The notes under the pieces: model-generated | What the model was told of the DNA's origin: nothing | The model's database searches: none | What the model saw: only the letters and a program-made list of their open reading frames with translations | Translations under genes and position numbers: made by a program | NCBI GenBank assembly: GCA_031270465.1 | Contig: JAISXP010000136.1 | Coordinates: 1-39,935, forward strand | DNA length: 39,935 bases | Direction: 5' to 3' | Origin: Tannerella sp. | GTDB lineage: Bacteria; Bacteroidota; Bacteroidia; Bacteroidales; Tannerellaceae | Shown here: in pieces, positions 16,593 to 26,777 of the stretch | Position numbering within the stretch: the stretch's first letter is position 1 | How the letters are laid out: each line of letters starts with the position of its first letter

Positions 16593-16653
16593 TTTCCAGA
16601 ATTACAGAATTTGCAGAATGAACAGTTTTTTGTAAATTCTGTAATTCTGGAAA
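16593..16653. repeat. Perfect 20-bp inverted repeat
   Basis: TTTCCAGAATTACAGAATTT (16593-16612) is the exact reverse complement of AAATTCTGTAATTCTGGAAA (16634-16653), with a 21-nt loop. It lies 8 bp beyond the gcvP stop, between converging transcripts. The AT-rich stem has no adjoining strong T-tract. It may be an mRNA 3'-end stabiliser, a weak terminator or a palindromic element. Confidence 0.75.
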
Positions 16654-16660
16654 TGCTGTA

Positions 16661-19519
16661 TCAGGAAACTTCGCAGGCCACGCAGGCGGAAGCGACCAGG
16701 TTCCTGTCGCCATACGCATTGTTCACGCGGGCGACGTTGATCCAGAATTTGCCGTCGTGCAGCCATTCCAGCGGAAACGCCGCCTTGGCGCGCGAATACG
16801 GATGCGTCCATTCGTCGGCCGTGACTGCATATTCGGGATGCGGTGCATTTTTCAGCACATTGTCGTCCTTCGATGCGGCGCCTTCTTCTATTTCCGCGAT
16901 TTCCCGGCGGATACATTTCATCGCTTCGACGAAGCGGTCCAGTTCCGCTTTGCTTTCGCTCTCGGTCGGCTCGACCATCAGCGTGCCGTGCACGGGAAAC
17001 GAAAGGGTGGGGGCGTGATAACCGAAGTCTATCAGCCGTTTGGCAATATCGTTTTCGTCGACGCCCGTTTTTTCCCTGAACGTGCGACACTCCAGAATCA
17101 GTTCGTGCCCGACGCGTCCGCTGTCGCCCGTATACACGACACCGTATGCATCTTTCAGTCGAATAGCCAGGTAGTTAGCGTTCAGGATGGCCGTTTTCGT
17201 CGCGTCGGTCAATCCTTCGGCGCCCAACATGCGGATGTATGCATACGTGATCGGCAGGATGCCCGCACTGCCGTATGGCGCTGCCGCTACGGCATTGTGA
17301 CCGTCGCCGAACGCCACGGGATGAGCCGGCAGGAACGGAATCAGATGAGCCGCAACGCATACAGGCCCGACACCCGGACCGCCACCGCCATGAGGCGAGG
17401 CAAACGTCTTGTGCAAGTTCAGGTGACACACGTCCGCCCCGATAGCGCCGGGATTGGTCAATCCTACCTGGGCATTCATGTTTGCTCCGTCCATGTAAAA
17501 CTGTCCGCCACAGGCATGTACGATGTCTGCCATTTCGCGGATGCCGACTTCGAAAATGCCGTGCGTCGAAGGATACGTAATCATGCTTGCAGCGAGGTTT
17601 GCTTTATGCTCCTCCGCTTTCAGACGGAAGTCGGCGAGGTCGATGTTTCCCCTTTCGTCGCAACGAACAGTGACGGTCGTATAGCCGCACTGAATGGCGC
17701 TTGCGGGGTTTGTGCCGTGCGCCGATGCAGGCAGCAGAACGATGTGGCGATGTCCCTGTCCGATACTTTCGAGATACGACCGGATGATGCGCAGTCCTGC
17801 GTATTCGCCCGCCGCACCCGAATTAGGTTGCAGACTGATGCCTTTCAACCCCGTGATTTCGAGCAGGAAGACCGACAGGTTTTCAATCATCTCCAGATAT
17901 CCGACTGTCTGGTCGGCGGGAGCGTAGGGATGGATATTCTGAAACTCGGGACGGCTCAGCGGCAGCAGTTCGGATGCCGCATTGAGCTTCATGGTGCACG
18001 AGCCCAGCGAAATCATCGAGTGCGTGAGCGAAATGTCCCTGCGTTCCAGCCGCTTGATATAGCGCATCAGTTCCGTTTCCGTATGGTATTTATTGAATAT
18101 CTCCTGCCGGAGAAAACCGGATGTGCGTGCAAATTCCGCATCGAAATACGTCTGTTGCGGAATATTGTCTTCCAGGAGATAATCCACGCCTGCCGCGCCC
18201 GAAAATATGTACAGCAGCGTGCCGATGTCGGTCACCTGCGTCGTTTCGTCGATGCTGACGCCGATTTGTCCGCCGGCGAAATAGCGCAGGTTCACACTGC
18301 ATTCCAGCGCAATTTCGCGTACGGCATCAATGGACACATTTGCGGGAAGTCCGATGCGAAGCGTATCGAAATAGTTGATGTTCAACTGCTTGTAACCAAG
18401 TTTTTCAAGTTCGCGAGCCAGAAACCCGGCCTGGGTGTGAATCCGGTTTGCGATGTGCCGCAAGCCGTCGGGGCCATGATAGACGGCATAAAAACCGGCC
18501 ATCGTGGCGAGCAGCGCCTGTGCCGTACATATATTGGATGTCGCCTTTTCGCGTTTGATATGCTGTTCGCGTGTTTGCAACGCCAGCCGGTAAGCCGGCC
18601 GGCCGGATGCGTCGACGGAAAGACCGATGATGCGTCCGGGTATATTGCGTTTATATTCATCCTTTACGGCGAAAAATGCCGCCGAGGGGCCGCCGTAGAA
18701 CATGGGGATGCCAAAGCGCTGGCTGCTGCCGAAAACGACGTCGGCGCCCCATTCGCCTGGAGGTGTCAGCAGCGCCAAACTCATCAGGTCGGCGGCCACG
18801 GCCACACGTATGCCGCGGCTGTGCGCTTCGGCCGCAAACGATTTGCAGTCGGTCACTTCGCCGTTGCCGTCGGGATACTGTACAATCGCACCGAACACAC
18901 GGTCGGAGAAGGTAAAGCGGCGGTAATCGTCCACGACCACTTCGATACCCTGCGGAATCATGCGCGTGAGGATCACGGCCAGCGTCGACGGAAATACATT
19001 TTCGTCCACAAAAAGGATGTTGGCGCCGGCTTTGGCCTGTTCGCGGCTGCGCGTCGTGAAAAGCATCGACGCGGCTTCGGCGGCTGCCGTCGCTTCGTCG
19101 AGCAGCGAGCAGTTGGCAAGAGTCATGCCCGTGAGTTCGCAGACAACTGTCTGAAAATTGAACAGCGCTTCCAGCCGTCCCTGTGATACTTCGGCCTGAT
19201 AGGGAGTGTAAGACGTATACCAGACGGGATTTTCGAACACGTTGCGCAGGATGGGTGGCGGACAAACGGTGTCGTACCAGCCCATGCCTGTATACGACGT
19301 GAAAACTCTGTTTTTCGATGCCAGCTCGGCAATGTGTTCGGCAAATTCGCGCTCAGTCATCGGCTCGGGCAGGTTCAGCGGCGTTTTCAGGCGTATGTCC
19401 GATGGAATGGTTTGCGCTATCAATTCGTCGACAGACGACACTCCGATGGATTCGAGCATCGAGGGCATATCTTTGGCTGCAATGCCGATATGACGGTTGG
19501 CAAATTTATTCGTATCCAT
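16661..19519 (-). CDS. gcvP: Glycine dehydrogenase (decarboxylating), P-protein
   Basis: The pyridoxal-phosphate P-protein of the glycine cleavage system. It decarboxylates glycine and passes the aminomethyl group to the H-protein lipoate. At 952 aa it is the one-chain form with both halves fused. The PLP lysine lies in HLNLHKTFASPHGGGGPG (near residue 703), followed by GVGPV. The N-terminal MDTNKFANRHIG is typical. It is the last gene of a four-gene minus-strand cluster, 4 bp after the MBL hydrolase. No gcvT or gcvH is present in the window. The 809-aa ORF on the opposite strand is a codon-bias shadow. Confidence 0.97.
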   Translation of the reverse strand: MDTNKFANRHIGIAAKDMPSMLESIGVSSVDELIAQTIPSDIRLKTPLNLPEPMTEREFAEHIAELASKNRVFTSYTGMGWYDTVCPPPILRNVFENPVWYTSYTPYQAEVSQGRLEALFNFQTVVCELTGMTLANCSLLDEATAAAEAASMLFTTRSREQAKAGANILFVDENVFPSTLAVILTRMIPQGIEVVVDDYRRFTFSDRVFGAIVQYPDGNGEVTDCKSFAAEAHSRGIRVAVAADLMSLALLTPPGEWGADVVFGSSQRFGIPMFYGGPSAAFFAVKDEYKRNIPGRIIGLSVDASGRPAYRLALQTREQHIKREKATSNICTAQALLATMAGFYAVYHGPDGLRHIANRIHTQAGFLARELEKLGYKQLNINYFDTLRIGLPANVSIDAVREIALECSVNLRYFAGGQIGVSIDETTQVTDIGTLLYIFSGAAGVDYLLEDNIPQQTYFDAEFARTSGFLRQEIFNKYHTETELMRYIKRLERRDISLTHSMISLGSCTMKLNAASELLPLSRPEFQNIHPYAPADQTVGYLEMIENLSVFLLEITGLKGISLQPNSGAAGEYAGLRIIRSYLESIGQGHRHIVLLPASAHGTNPASAIQCGYTTVTVRCDERGNIDLADFRLKAEEHKANLAASMITYPSTHGIFEVGIREMADIVHACGGQFYMDGANMNAQVGLTNPGAIGADVCHLNLHKTFASPHGGGGPGVGPVCVAAHLIPFLPAHPVAFGDGHNAVAAAPYGSAGILPITYAYIRMLGAEGLTDATKTAILNANYLAIRLKDAYGVVYTGDSGRVGHELILECRTFREKTGVDENDIAKRLIDFGYHAPTLSFPVHGTLMVEPTESESKAELDRFVEAMKCIRREIAEIEEGAASKDDNVLKNAPHPEYAVTADEWTHPYSRAKAAFPLEWLHDGKFWINVARVNNAYGDRNLVASACVACEVS

Positions 19520-19523
19520 AGGT

Positions 19524-20174
19524 TTAATAATTATTGGTTAAAAATGGATTATTGATTCTTTCATGAATCACGGTGGTAGACGGACCGTGTCCCGGATAGA
19601 TGATGGTTTCGTCGGGAAGCGACAGGATTTTGTCGCGTATGACGGCTATCAGCAAATCGAAGTTTCCACCCCAAAGGTCAGTCCGTCCGATACTTCCCCT
19701 GAACAGGGTATCGCCGACCATGATAAATCCGTCTTTCCTGCTGTAAAAAGCCAGACTGCCGGGCGAATGTCCCGGAACGAGCAGCGAAGTCAGTTCGGAT
19801 TCACCGAAGCGGATGGATTCGTTCCCGACGATAAACTTGCCGGGAGACGTTTCCTGCACCGCAAAGCGCGTCTTGAACAGCTTGATTTGCTCCTTTATCG
19901 AAGGAATGGCATCTGCCTCTTTCTGATGCACTTCGGGCTTGATGCCGTACTTCTTGCAGATGAACGTGTTACCTATCACATGGTCGAAATGCAGGTGCGT
20001 ACACAACAGGCGTTTCAGTTGAAGGTTGTTGTGTAAAATAAAATCCGACAGCATTTTTTCTTCCGCCGCGGTCATGCAGCCACAGTCGATAAGTATCGCT
20101 TCTTTTGTTTCGTCGTAAAGCAAATAGGCGTTTTCTTCAAACGGATTAAATACGAATGTTTTGACAGTAATCAT
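19524..20174 (-). CDS. Metallo-beta-lactamase-fold hydrolase (glyoxalase II-like)
   Basis: A 216-aa cytoplasmic MBL-fold hydrolase. It carries the metal motif THLHFDH (residues 59-65, HxHxDH), the third-histidine loop PGHSPGS, the bridging aspartate in VGDTLFRGSIGRTD, and YPGHG. The overall plan matches the small glyoxalase II-like proteins (YcbL type), which hydrolyse thioesters, but the substrate is not determined by sequence. The start codon overlaps the rsmG stop as ATGA, and gcvP begins 4 bp beyond its stop, so it is embedded in an operon. Confidence 0.92.
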   Translation of the reverse strand: MITVKTFVFNPFEENAYLLYDETKEAILIDCGCMTAAEEKMLSDFILHNNLQLKRLLCTHLHFDHVIGNTFICKKYGIKPEVHQKEADAIPSIKEQIKLFKTRFAVQETSPGKFIVGNESIRFGESELTSLLVPGHSPGSLAFYSRKDGFIMVGDTLFRGSIGRTDLWGGNFDLLIAVIRDKILSLPDETIIYPGHGPSTTVIHERINNPFLTNNY

Positions 20175-20791
20175 AAATATATAAATATTACTTTTTTAGT
20201 ATAAAAAAACGGTTCTTTGAAATAATCGGACAAGTCGATGTCGATCATTTGTTTGCGGAAAGGGGCAACTTCGTTTTGCACGTCGCCGCCTTTCAAACAG
20301 ATCAGTCCGTTCGGCAGCGCATTGCTGTGCTCCCGGCGGATATTTTTTTTCACCTGTGCCAGCAATCGAGGCAAAGGCATGACGGCGCGAGTGACGATGA
20401 AATCGAATTTTCCCTTTTCGTCTTCGACGCGGCGCTGGCATGTGTCGACATTCGTCAAACCGACGACGTCTGCTATGGCCTGAGCCACTTTGATTTTCTT
20501 CCCGACGCCGTCTATCAGATGGAACGAGACTTCGGGAAACAGAATCGCCAGAGGAATACCTGGAAACCCGCCTCCCGTCCCGACATCCATTACAGATGTA
20601 TTTGCCTTGAATCGAATCATTTTCTCTATTCCCAGCGAATGAAGTACGTGATGTACGTACAGATTTTCAATGTCTTTGCGCGATATTACGTTGATTTTCG
20701 CATTCCAGTCTGTATACAGTTCATTGAGCAGTGCAAATTGCCTAATCTGCTTTTCACTCAATGCCGGATAATAATGCCGTATAACTTCCAC
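20171..20791 (-). CDS. rsmG: 16S rRNA (guanine527-N7)-methyltransferase RsmG
   Basis: An SAM-dependent methyltransferase acting on G527 of 16S rRNA. The SAM-binding motif is VMDVGTGGGFPGIPLAIL, followed by LIDGVGKKIKV and the FDFIVTRAVMPL segment. The track uses a TTG at 20830 inside the upstream gene. I choose the GTG at 20791: it gives the family's usual N-terminus (MEVIRHYYPALSEKQ), 206 aa and a GGGAGGA Shine-Dalgarno about 9 nt upstream. The gene lies 16 bp after the DUF3298 gene and overlaps the MBL gene by 4 bp. Confidence 0.93.
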   Translation of the reverse strand: MEVIRHYYPALSEKQIRQFALLNELYTDWNAKINVISRKDIENLYVHHVLHSLGIEKMIRFKANTSVMDVGTGGGFPGIPLAILFPEVSFHLIDGVGKKIKVAQAIADVVGLTNVDTCQRRVEDEKGKFDFIVTRAVMPLPRLLAQVKKNIRREHSNALPNGLICLKGGDVQNEVAPFRKQMIDIDLSDYFKEPFFYTKKVIFIYL

Positions 20792-20807
20792 GCCAGGTTC
20801 CTCCCTC

Positions 20808-21659
20808 TTACTTGAACGCAATCTTTGCAAGAGGCCCTTCGCGACGAAGGAGATGGCGAATTTTATCGTATGGAAGCTGCACGGAAACGGCGCCTACGAC
20901 ATACGCGGCAATCTCGTATTCATTAAATGTATAGGTGATACCGGTACCGTCCACATAAAAATTCCTGTTCGGCGCAATCTCATTGACGTCGAAAAATCCG
21001 ATGGTTTCCAGTTCCCGAGCATCTTTTACGTCATTCATTCTGACGATTTCATCGACCAGTATGCGCGACAGTTCCTCCTTGTATTTGTCTGCAAAAATTT
21101 CGTTTTCCAAAATGTACTGCCCTGTTTTGATGTCCAGCACGCAGTTCTCGATGATGTGCGCACCGTGCGCGCCTCCCGCGTAGTACGACACATGGACGGC
21201 AAAACTCAGCAAACCGGCCTTATTGTAAATGATTTCGTTGCTTCTGGACATTTCGTATGTAAACCATATCCTGTCAGGCTGAACGTCATGAAGCTTGATT
21301 TCTGCCTGATATTCCTTTTCTTCTTCTTTAAAATCATTGATATAGTTTTCGATATACCGGGCAGAGGCTTCTGCCGGCGTGACATGGCTGGTATCGCCAA
21401 AAAATGACCTGATAAATTGCCGCTGAAGTTTTTCCAGTATCTCCCTGTTCTCGAAGCCGGCGGGATATGTGAACTTGATTTGCAACGAACATCCCGGATT
21501 GGTTTCCACATTATCAATATGATACGATTTATCGGCAAATAGAGAATCAAAAGTAATGCTGTTCTCCGCTGGTTGTCCCAAATTTGCACTGCAACAGGCA
21601 AGGAACAATATCGCATTACATAAAACGACGCTTCTCAATAATAACGACACAAATTTCAT
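20808..21659 (-). CDS. DUF3298-domain lipoprotein
   Basis: A 283-aa predicted lipoprotein. A hydrophobic signal ends in FLACC, with Cys22 as the likely lipidated residue. The rest looks like the DUF4163/DUF3298 pair common in Bacteroidota (YYAGGAHGAHIIENCVLDIKTGQYI, then ENEIFADKYKEELSRILVDEI and FNEYEIAAYVVGAVSVQLPY). Related domains occur in periplasmic proteins including RsiV-type anti-sigma factors, but no cytoplasmic part is seen here. The track starts at 21716; the ATG at 21659 is right because it begins the signal peptide and lies about 21 nt after the predicted transcription start. Confidence 0.86.
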   Translation of the reverse strand: MKFVSLLLRSVVLCNAILFLACCSANLGQPAENSITFDSLFADKSYHIDNVETNPGCSLQIKFTYPAGFENREILEKLQRQFIRSFFGDTSHVTPAEASARYIENYINDFKEEEKEYQAEIKLHDVQPDRIWFTYEMSRSNEIIYNKAGLLSFAVHVSYYAGGAHGAHIIENCVLDIKTGQYILENEIFADKYKEELSRILVDEIVRMNDVKDARELETIGFFDVNEIAPNRNFYVDGTGITYTFNEYEIAAYVVGAVSVQLPYDKIRHLLRREGPLAKIAFK

Positions 21660-21686
21660 TACATTATAATATTTAGAATTGCGGTG

Positions 21687-21717
21687 CAAAAATAAGCGTT
21701 TTATCGGTTGTATCAAA
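21687..21717 (-). promoter_or_regulatory. Promoter of the DUF3298-rsmG-MBL-gcvP operon
   Basis: On the minus strand TTTG (21717-21714), a spacer of exactly 19 nt and TATTTTTG (21694-21687) match both boxes of the Bacteroidota promoter perfectly. Transcription would start near 21681. It is the best promoter in the window. Confidence 0.8.
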
Positions 21718-21944
21718 TGTATTCCGGCATAAGAATACGAAAAAAAAATAAATTATTCAGTATATAATTAATATATACCATATTACGCCTCATGCTTTTC
21801 CTCATTTGCAAAAGCGGTAAAATTTCGTTCAATATATTTTGCATTTTTTTCCCGTAAACATCATTGCCATGAAATGAAAAAGCCGTACATTAGCATGTTT
21901 TTTTGAGAACAGTTTTGGTAAGAAATAATAACAGATATAACTAA

Positions 21945-24512
21945 ATGACAGAACAAGACAGAATTATCCCGGTCAACATTGACGAGGTAATGAAATCGGC
22001 ATACATAGATTATTCGATGTCGGTTATCGTTTCGCGTGCACTCCCTGATGTCAGGGACGGTTTTAAACCGGTGCACCGGCGCGTGTTGTACGGGATGAAC
22101 GAATTGGGAAATACATCCGACAAACCATATAAGAAATCCGCCAGAATTGTAGGCGAAGTATTGGGTAAATATCATCCGCACGGCGATTCGTCGGTATACG
22201 GCGCCATGGTGCGCATGGCACAGACGTGGTCGCTCCGTTATCCGCTGGTTGACGGACAGGGCAATTTCGGATCGGTCGACGGCGACAGTCCTGCGGCCAT
22301 GCGTTATACCGAAGCGCGCCTGAGCCGGATGGCCGAAGAAATGTTGCAGGACATCGACAAGGATACCGTAGATTTTCAATTCAACTTCGATGATACGTTA
22401 AGGGAACCGACAGTTTTGCCGACGCGCCTGCCCAATCTGCTGATCAACGGCGCTTCCGGTATTGCCGTGGGTATGGCTACCAACATGCCGCCTCACAATA
22501 TCGGCGAAGTGGCGGACGCATGTGTAGCCTACATTGAAGCCAAAGGACAAATCGGTATCGACGAACTCATGCACTGCGTCAAGGCGCCCGATTTCCCGAC
22601 AGGCGCCACAATATACGGTTACGCCGGCGTGAAAGAAGCTTTCGAGACCGGCAAAGGGCGCATCGTAATACGGGGCAAGGCCGAAATCGAAACGGACAGT
22701 ACGCACGAAAAAATCGTCATATCCGAAATCCCGTATATGGTGAACAAGGCGGAACTGATTAAAAATATCGCCGACCTGGTGAACGAAAAGCGTTTGGACG
22801 GCATATCGAACGTAAACGATGAATCCGACCGCAGCGGCATGCGTATCGTCGTCGATGTGAAACGCGATGCAAACTCCAATGTCGTACTGAACAAGCTGTA
22901 CAAACTCACCCCGCTGCAATCGTCGTTCAGTGTGAACAACATCGCGCTGGTGAACGGACGTCCCAGGCTGCTGAACCTTTATGACATGATTTCGCTGTTC
23001 ATCAACCATCGCAAGGACGTCGTCACACGCCGTACGCAGTTTGAACTGAAGAAAGCGGAAGAACGCGCCCACATTCTGGAAGGACTGCTCATCGCATCGG
23101 ACAATATCGACGAAGTCATCGCCATCATCCGCGCATCAGGCAGCCCGCAGGAAGCCATCGAACGGCTTATGGAACGCTTCTCGCTGTCCGAAGTGCAGTC
23201 GAGAGCTATCGTCGAAATGCGCTTGCGGCAGTTGACCGGACTCGAACAGAACAAACTGCATGCCGAATACGCAGAAATAGAGAAACTGATTGTGCGGCTG
23301 AAGGAAATACTTGAAAATGAAGATGTCCTGATGCAACTTATCAAGACGGAAATACAGGAAGTCAAAAACAAATACGGCGACGGACGCCGTACGGACATCG
23401 TATATGCTTCGGAAGAACTTAATCCCGAAGATTTCTACGCCGACGACGAGATGATTATCACCATCTCGCACATGGGATACATCAAGCGGACGCCGCTGAG
23501 CGAGTTCCGGGCGCAAGGCCGCGGCGGGGTAGGGGTCAAAGGCTCGGAAACGCGCGACGAAGACTTCGTCGAATACATCTATCCGGCCTCCATGCATGCT
23601 ACTATCCTGTTTTTTACCGCTAAAGGACGTTGTTTCTGGAAAAAGGTGTTTGAAATACCCGAAGGCGCCAGAAACTCCAAGGGCAGAGCCATACAGAATC
23701 TGCTAAACATCGACTCCGACGACAGTGTGAACGCCTTTATCCGCGTAAAAAACCTGACGAACGATACCGCGTTCATCAACTCGCACTATTTATTATTCTG
23801 TACGCGCAAAGGAGTTATCAAGAAGACACTGCTCGAATCCTATTCGCGCCCGCGCCAGAACGGTGTCAATGCCATTACGCTGCGCGAAGACGACGGACTG
23901 ATACAGGTGCGCATGACGAACGGCAACAACGAAGTACTGATAGCCAATCGCAACGGGCGCGCCATCCGCTTTCACGAAAGCAAAGTGCGCACGATGGGAC
24001 GAACGGCAGCCGGTGTGCGCGGAATGACGCTCGACGGCAGCGACGACGAAGTGATCGGCATGGTATGCATCAAGGATGCGGAAAAGGAATCCATCATGGT
24101 CATCTCGGAACAGGGATACGGAAAACGTTCTAAAATAGACGACTACCGCATCACGAACCGCGGCGGCAAAGGCGTGAAGACCATCAACGTCACCGAAAAG
24201 ACAGGTAAGCTTGTCGGCATCAAGACGGTTACGGACGAAAACGACCTGATGATTATAAACAAATCGGGTATCACGATACGCATGAATGTGGCAGACCTGC
24301 ACATCATCGGCCGTGCAACGCAAGGCGTCCGCCTGATTAATCTGGAGAAACGCAACGATGAAATCGCCTCGGTTTGCAAGGTCATGTCCGAAAAGGAAGA
24401 AGACAAAATGACCGGCAATACCGAAAACGAAGATGAAGCGATATCGGACGAAGGATTCACAGCCGAAAACGAGAACGCCGGCGCGGAAGAAAAAAACGAA
24501 ACAAACAAATAA
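21945..24512 (+). CDS. gyrA: DNA gyrase subunit A
   Basis: The breakage-rejoining subunit of DNA gyrase, which introduces negative supercoils. At 855 aa it has the catalytic tyrosine in [14 protein letters not shown], the quinolone region [20 protein letters not shown] and a C-terminal beta-pinwheel with a GyrA-box-like QGRGGVG. An acidic tail closes the protein ([14 protein letters not shown]). The residue matching E. coli Ser83 is serine, so no classic quinolone-resistance change is seen there; the glycine at the Asp87 position is probably lineage-normal. Transcription is divergent from the DUF3298 operon across a 285-bp gap, in which I find no convincing gyrA promoter. A TPR gene follows after 39 bp. 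Confidence 0.98.
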   Translation: MTEQDRIIPVNIDEVMKSAYIDYSMSVIVSRALPDVRDGFKPVHRRVLYGMNELGNTSDKPYKKSARIVGEVLGKYHPHGDSSVYGAMVRMAQTWSLRYPLVDGQGNFGSVDGDSPAAMRYTEARLSRMAEEMLQDIDKDTVDFQFNFDDTLREPTVLPTRLPNLLINGASGIAVGMATNMPPHNIGEVADACVAYIEAKGQIGIDELMHCVKAPDFPTGATIYGYAGVKEAFETGKGRIVIRGKAEIETDSTHEKIVISEIPYMVNKAELIKNIADLVNEKRLDGISNVNDESDRSGMRIVVDVKRDANSNVVLNKLYKLTPLQSSFSVNNIALVNGRPRLLNLYDMISLFINHRKDVVTRRTQFELKKAEERAHILEGLLIASDNIDEVIAIIRASGSPQEAIERLMERFSLSEVQSRAIVEMRLRQLTGLEQNKLHAEYAEIEKLIVRLKEILENEDVLMQLIKTEIQEVKNKYGDGRRTDIVYASEELNPEDFYADDEMIITISHMGYIKRTPLSEFRAQGRGGVGVKGSETRDEDFVEYIYPASMHATILFFTAKGRCFWKKVFEIPEGARNSKGRAIQNLLNIDSDDSVNAFIRVKNLTNDTAFINSHYLLFCTRKGVIKKTLLESYSRPRQNGVNAITLREDDGLIQVRMTNGNNEVLIANRNGRAIRFHESKVRTMGRTAAGVRGMTLDGSDDEVIGMVCIKDAEKESIMVISEQGYGKRSKIDDYRITNRGGKGVKTINVTEKTGKLVGIKTVTDENDLMIINKSGITIRMNVADLHIIGRATQGVRLINLEKRNDEIASVCKVMSEKEEDKMTGNTENEDEAISDEGFTAENENAGAEEKNETNK

Positions 24513-24551
24513 AAAAATAAAATAGAGTATTAATTCAAATTTTGAACAACA

Positions 24552-25763
24552 ATGAAAAATGTATTATTGATTATTGGTTTAAGTTTGGTGACCGTCACCG
24601 CTTTTGCGCAGAAGAAAAACGTAAGCGCAGCAGAACGTATTTCGAAAGAAGCAAAGCCCAATTACGACGAAGCCAGAAACTTGATTAAAAGTGCGCTGGA
24701 AGATCCGGAGACGAAAAACGACGCGAAAACATGGTATATCGCCGGAAAAGTCGAAGATGCCCAGTTTACGGCCGAAAATATGAAGCAGATTCTCGGTCAG
24801 CAACCGAACGAACCCGTTATGTACGAAGCGCTGGCAAACAGTCTGCCGTATTTTATGAAAGCCTACGAGCTTGACCAGCAGCCGGATGAAAAAGGAAAAG
24901 TGAAACCCAAGTTTGCAAAAAACATCCTGGGTACGCTAAGTTCCAATCATGTGTACTATTTGAACGGGGGAGCCTACTATTTTGACCAGAGAGATTACAA
25001 GAAAGCTTGCGATTTCTTCGAACAGTATCTGGACATTTCGGATTCACCGTATTTCAAAGGCGAGAAAATCGCAGAAAAGGATTCCAGCTACATGATCGTA
25101 CAGTTCTACCTGGCAGTAGCTTCGACACAACTGGGCGACAGCGAAACAGCCATCAGAAATCTGGTGCGTGCAAAAGATACCCCGTATCGTCAAGACGATG
25201 TATATCACTATCTTTGCTACGAATACTCGCAGGTTCAGGATTCCATCAATCTGGAAAAAACATTCGAAGAAGGATTGGCCGTTTTCCCCGATTCGAGTTA
25301 TTATCTGCTGAATCTCATATCGATGTATATCAACAGCAATCGCAACGAGAAAGCAATTCAGTATCTAAATACGGCCATTGCACTCGATCCGAACAACCCG
25401 GATTTGTATCAGGCAATGGGAAGCGTATTTGAATCGGAAAAAAACTACGATAAAGCTGAAGAAAACTATTTGAAAGCAGTAGAACTTGCCCCGGAAAATC
25501 CGATGGCGCTTTCGAATATCGGGCGCGTGTATTACAATCAGGGTGTAGCCAAACTGGGCGAAGCCAATCTGATTTCGGATGCGGCGCTTTACAATCAGGA
25601 GAAAAACATTGCCAAAGATTTGTTCAAGAAAGCATTGCCGTATTTTGAAAAAGCATACCAGCTCAATCCCGATGAACGTGAAAATATGGTTGCCCTCAGA
25701 GGCATATACTATAATCTGGATATGAAGGAATTTGACGAAATTGATGCTAAAATGAATCAGTAA
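24552..25763 (+). CDS. Exported TPR protein
   Basis: A 403-aa protein with a cleavable signal peptide (residues 1-19, ending TAFAQ) and tetratricopeptide repeats through most of its length. The clearest are near residues 260-330 (KAIQYLNTAIALDPNNPDLYQAMGSVFESEKNYDKAEENYLKAVELAPENPMALSNIGRVYYNQG). A later repeat is interrupted by an insert (LGEANLISDAALYNQEK). It is probably a periplasmic scaffold. It lies 39 bp after gyrA and before a clear terminator, so it may share the gyrA transcript. No enzyme domain is seen and no specific function is claimed. Confidence 0.88.
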   Translation: MKNVLLIIGLSLVTVTAFAQKKNVSAAERISKEAKPNYDEARNLIKSALEDPETKNDAKTWYIAGKVEDAQFTAENMKQILGQQPNEPVMYEALANSLPYFMKAYELDQQPDEKGKVKPKFAKNILGTLSSNHVYYLNGGAYYFDQRDYKKACDFFEQYLDISDSPYFKGEKIAEKDSSYMIVQFYLAVASTQLGDSETAIRNLVRAKDTPYRQDDVYHYLCYEYSQVQDSINLEKTFEEGLAVFPDSSYYLLNLISMYINSNRNEKAIQYLNTAIALDPNNPDLYQAMGSVFESEKNYDKAEENYLKAVELAPENPMALSNIGRVYYNQGVAKLGEANLISDAALYNQEKNIAKDLFKKALPYFEKAYQLNPDERENMVALRGIYYNLDMKEFDEIDAKMNQ

Positions 25764-25807
25764 GTTTTGCCCGTATTTTTATTTCATATTCATTTTTTTT
25801 AGTTGAT

Positions 25808-25837
25808 CCCTCGGCGGCTTGTCCGTCGAGGGTTTTT
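25808..25837 (+). terminator. Rho-independent terminator
   Basis: CCCTCGGCGG (25808-25817) pairs with CCGTCGAGGG (25823-25832) with one G-U pair and a 5-nt loop, followed by TTTTT. It ends the gyrA–TPR transcript. Confidence 0.9.
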
Positions 25838-26132
25838 CGTCGAAAGATTCTATACAGACAGAAAATGATGTTCATTGACACACTTCGAATTCGTGCAGCA
25901 CGTAGTAAACGCAAATGCAAAGACACGAAGAAAGAAAGGAGCGAGAAAGCTGAATATGAGAAGATTCAAATAGTCTATTTAACATAATAGTAATTATGGA
26001 GAATATGCGGAGGATAAACGTGTTTATTGATACACAGGGCACTTCTGACGAAAACCATTGAATCGTTGAACGGTTTGTTCAATCAATGCATAAAATCATG
26101 CCGCGCGCAGTATAAAGCTGTTTCAATGAAAT
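25838..26132. other. Intergenic region without recognisable gene
   Basis: A 295-bp gap between converging units. A purine-rich patch with a CGCAAATGCAAAGACACGAAG stretch resembles the degenerate CAAAG-type repeats near 1081. The ORF at 26027-26236 has no start context or coding character, and its end runs antisense into the DUF3256 gene. I see no promoter or RNA gene here. Confidence 0.5.
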
Positions 26133-26768
26133 TTATTCTTCAAATCGTCCCGTCCGCCACAGATAAACTTTCGGCGAATCCGTCAGGAATGGCGTTATCT
26201 TTTCACGTTCTTCGGCGGCGAGGTATTGCGGCGTGACATATTCGGCCGACAAAGTCAGGCTGTCGGCGCTCAGGCGATAATGAATCAGATCCATGTCGAG
26301 ATACGATGTGGCTTCGAGGAAGGCTTCGTTGTGCCGGTTGGCATCCTTGCGGATATACCATTCGCCTTCGGGCGGCAGCCACAGGCCTGAAGCTTCCAGC
26401 GGTTTCCAGTCTGTTGTGTAAAATGTCACACGGCTGTCGGCCACAGGTGCGCTGACGGTTGTCACCACACAGACAATATATGTCCGATTGATTAACGGCA
26501 GGAATTTCATTTCCACCGTGCTGCGTTCGGTCGTCTGCAACAGCATGTAGTCCTGCGTCAGTTTCAGCAGCGTGGAGCGGCCGTTCATCGTATTTTCCAG
26601 CGTGGCAGGTTTGCTCGCCCGATAAAGGTCAACCAGATCTTTCCGCCAGGCATCTTCGAGCTGAGGGATATACTCGTCCGGCATCCCGATAAAAAAAGCG
26701 GCCATGTCCTGCGCCCGGACTGCAGGCAACATTGTAATACACAGAATCATTAATAACAGATGTTTCAT
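26133..26768 (-). CDS. DUF3256 family exported protein
   Basis: A 211-aa protein with a signal peptide (residues 1-19, ending AVRAQ). It matches the Bacteroidales family DUF3256 in plan: FFIGMPDEYIPQLEDAWRKDLVDLY, then TMNGRSTLLKLTQDYMLLQTTERSTVEMKFLPL, CVVTTVSAPVADSRVTFYTTDWKPL and a C-terminal beta region. The function of the family is unknown. It is the last of three minus-strand genes, 9 bp after the EamA transporter gene. Confidence 0.85.
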   Translation of the reverse strand: MKHLLLMILCITMLPAVRAQDMAAFFIGMPDEYIPQLEDAWRKDLVDLYRASKPATLENTMNGRSTLLKLTQDYMLLQTTERSTVEMKFLPLINRTYIVCVVTTVSAPVADSRVTFYTTDWKPLEASGLWLPPEGEWYIRKDANRHNEAFLEATSYLDMDLIHYRLSADSLTLSAEYVTPQYLAAEEREKITPFLTDSPKVYLWRTGRFEE

Positions 26769-26777
26769 ATTGCGTCT

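Noticed and set aside
16757-19186. An 809-aa ORF on the plus strand opposite gcvP
   Set aside because: It is the mirror of gcvP, kept open by codon bias. Its translation has no domain character, whereas the minus strand gives a full P-protein.
20792-20830. The TTG start of rsmG used in the ORF track
   Set aside because: It lies inside the upstream gene. The GTG at 20791 has a Shine-Dalgarno sequence and gives the family N-terminus.
22180-22230. A quinolone-resistance substitution in GyrA
   Set aside because: The Ser83-equivalent is serine, and the glycine at the Asp87 position appears to be the normal state in this lineage.
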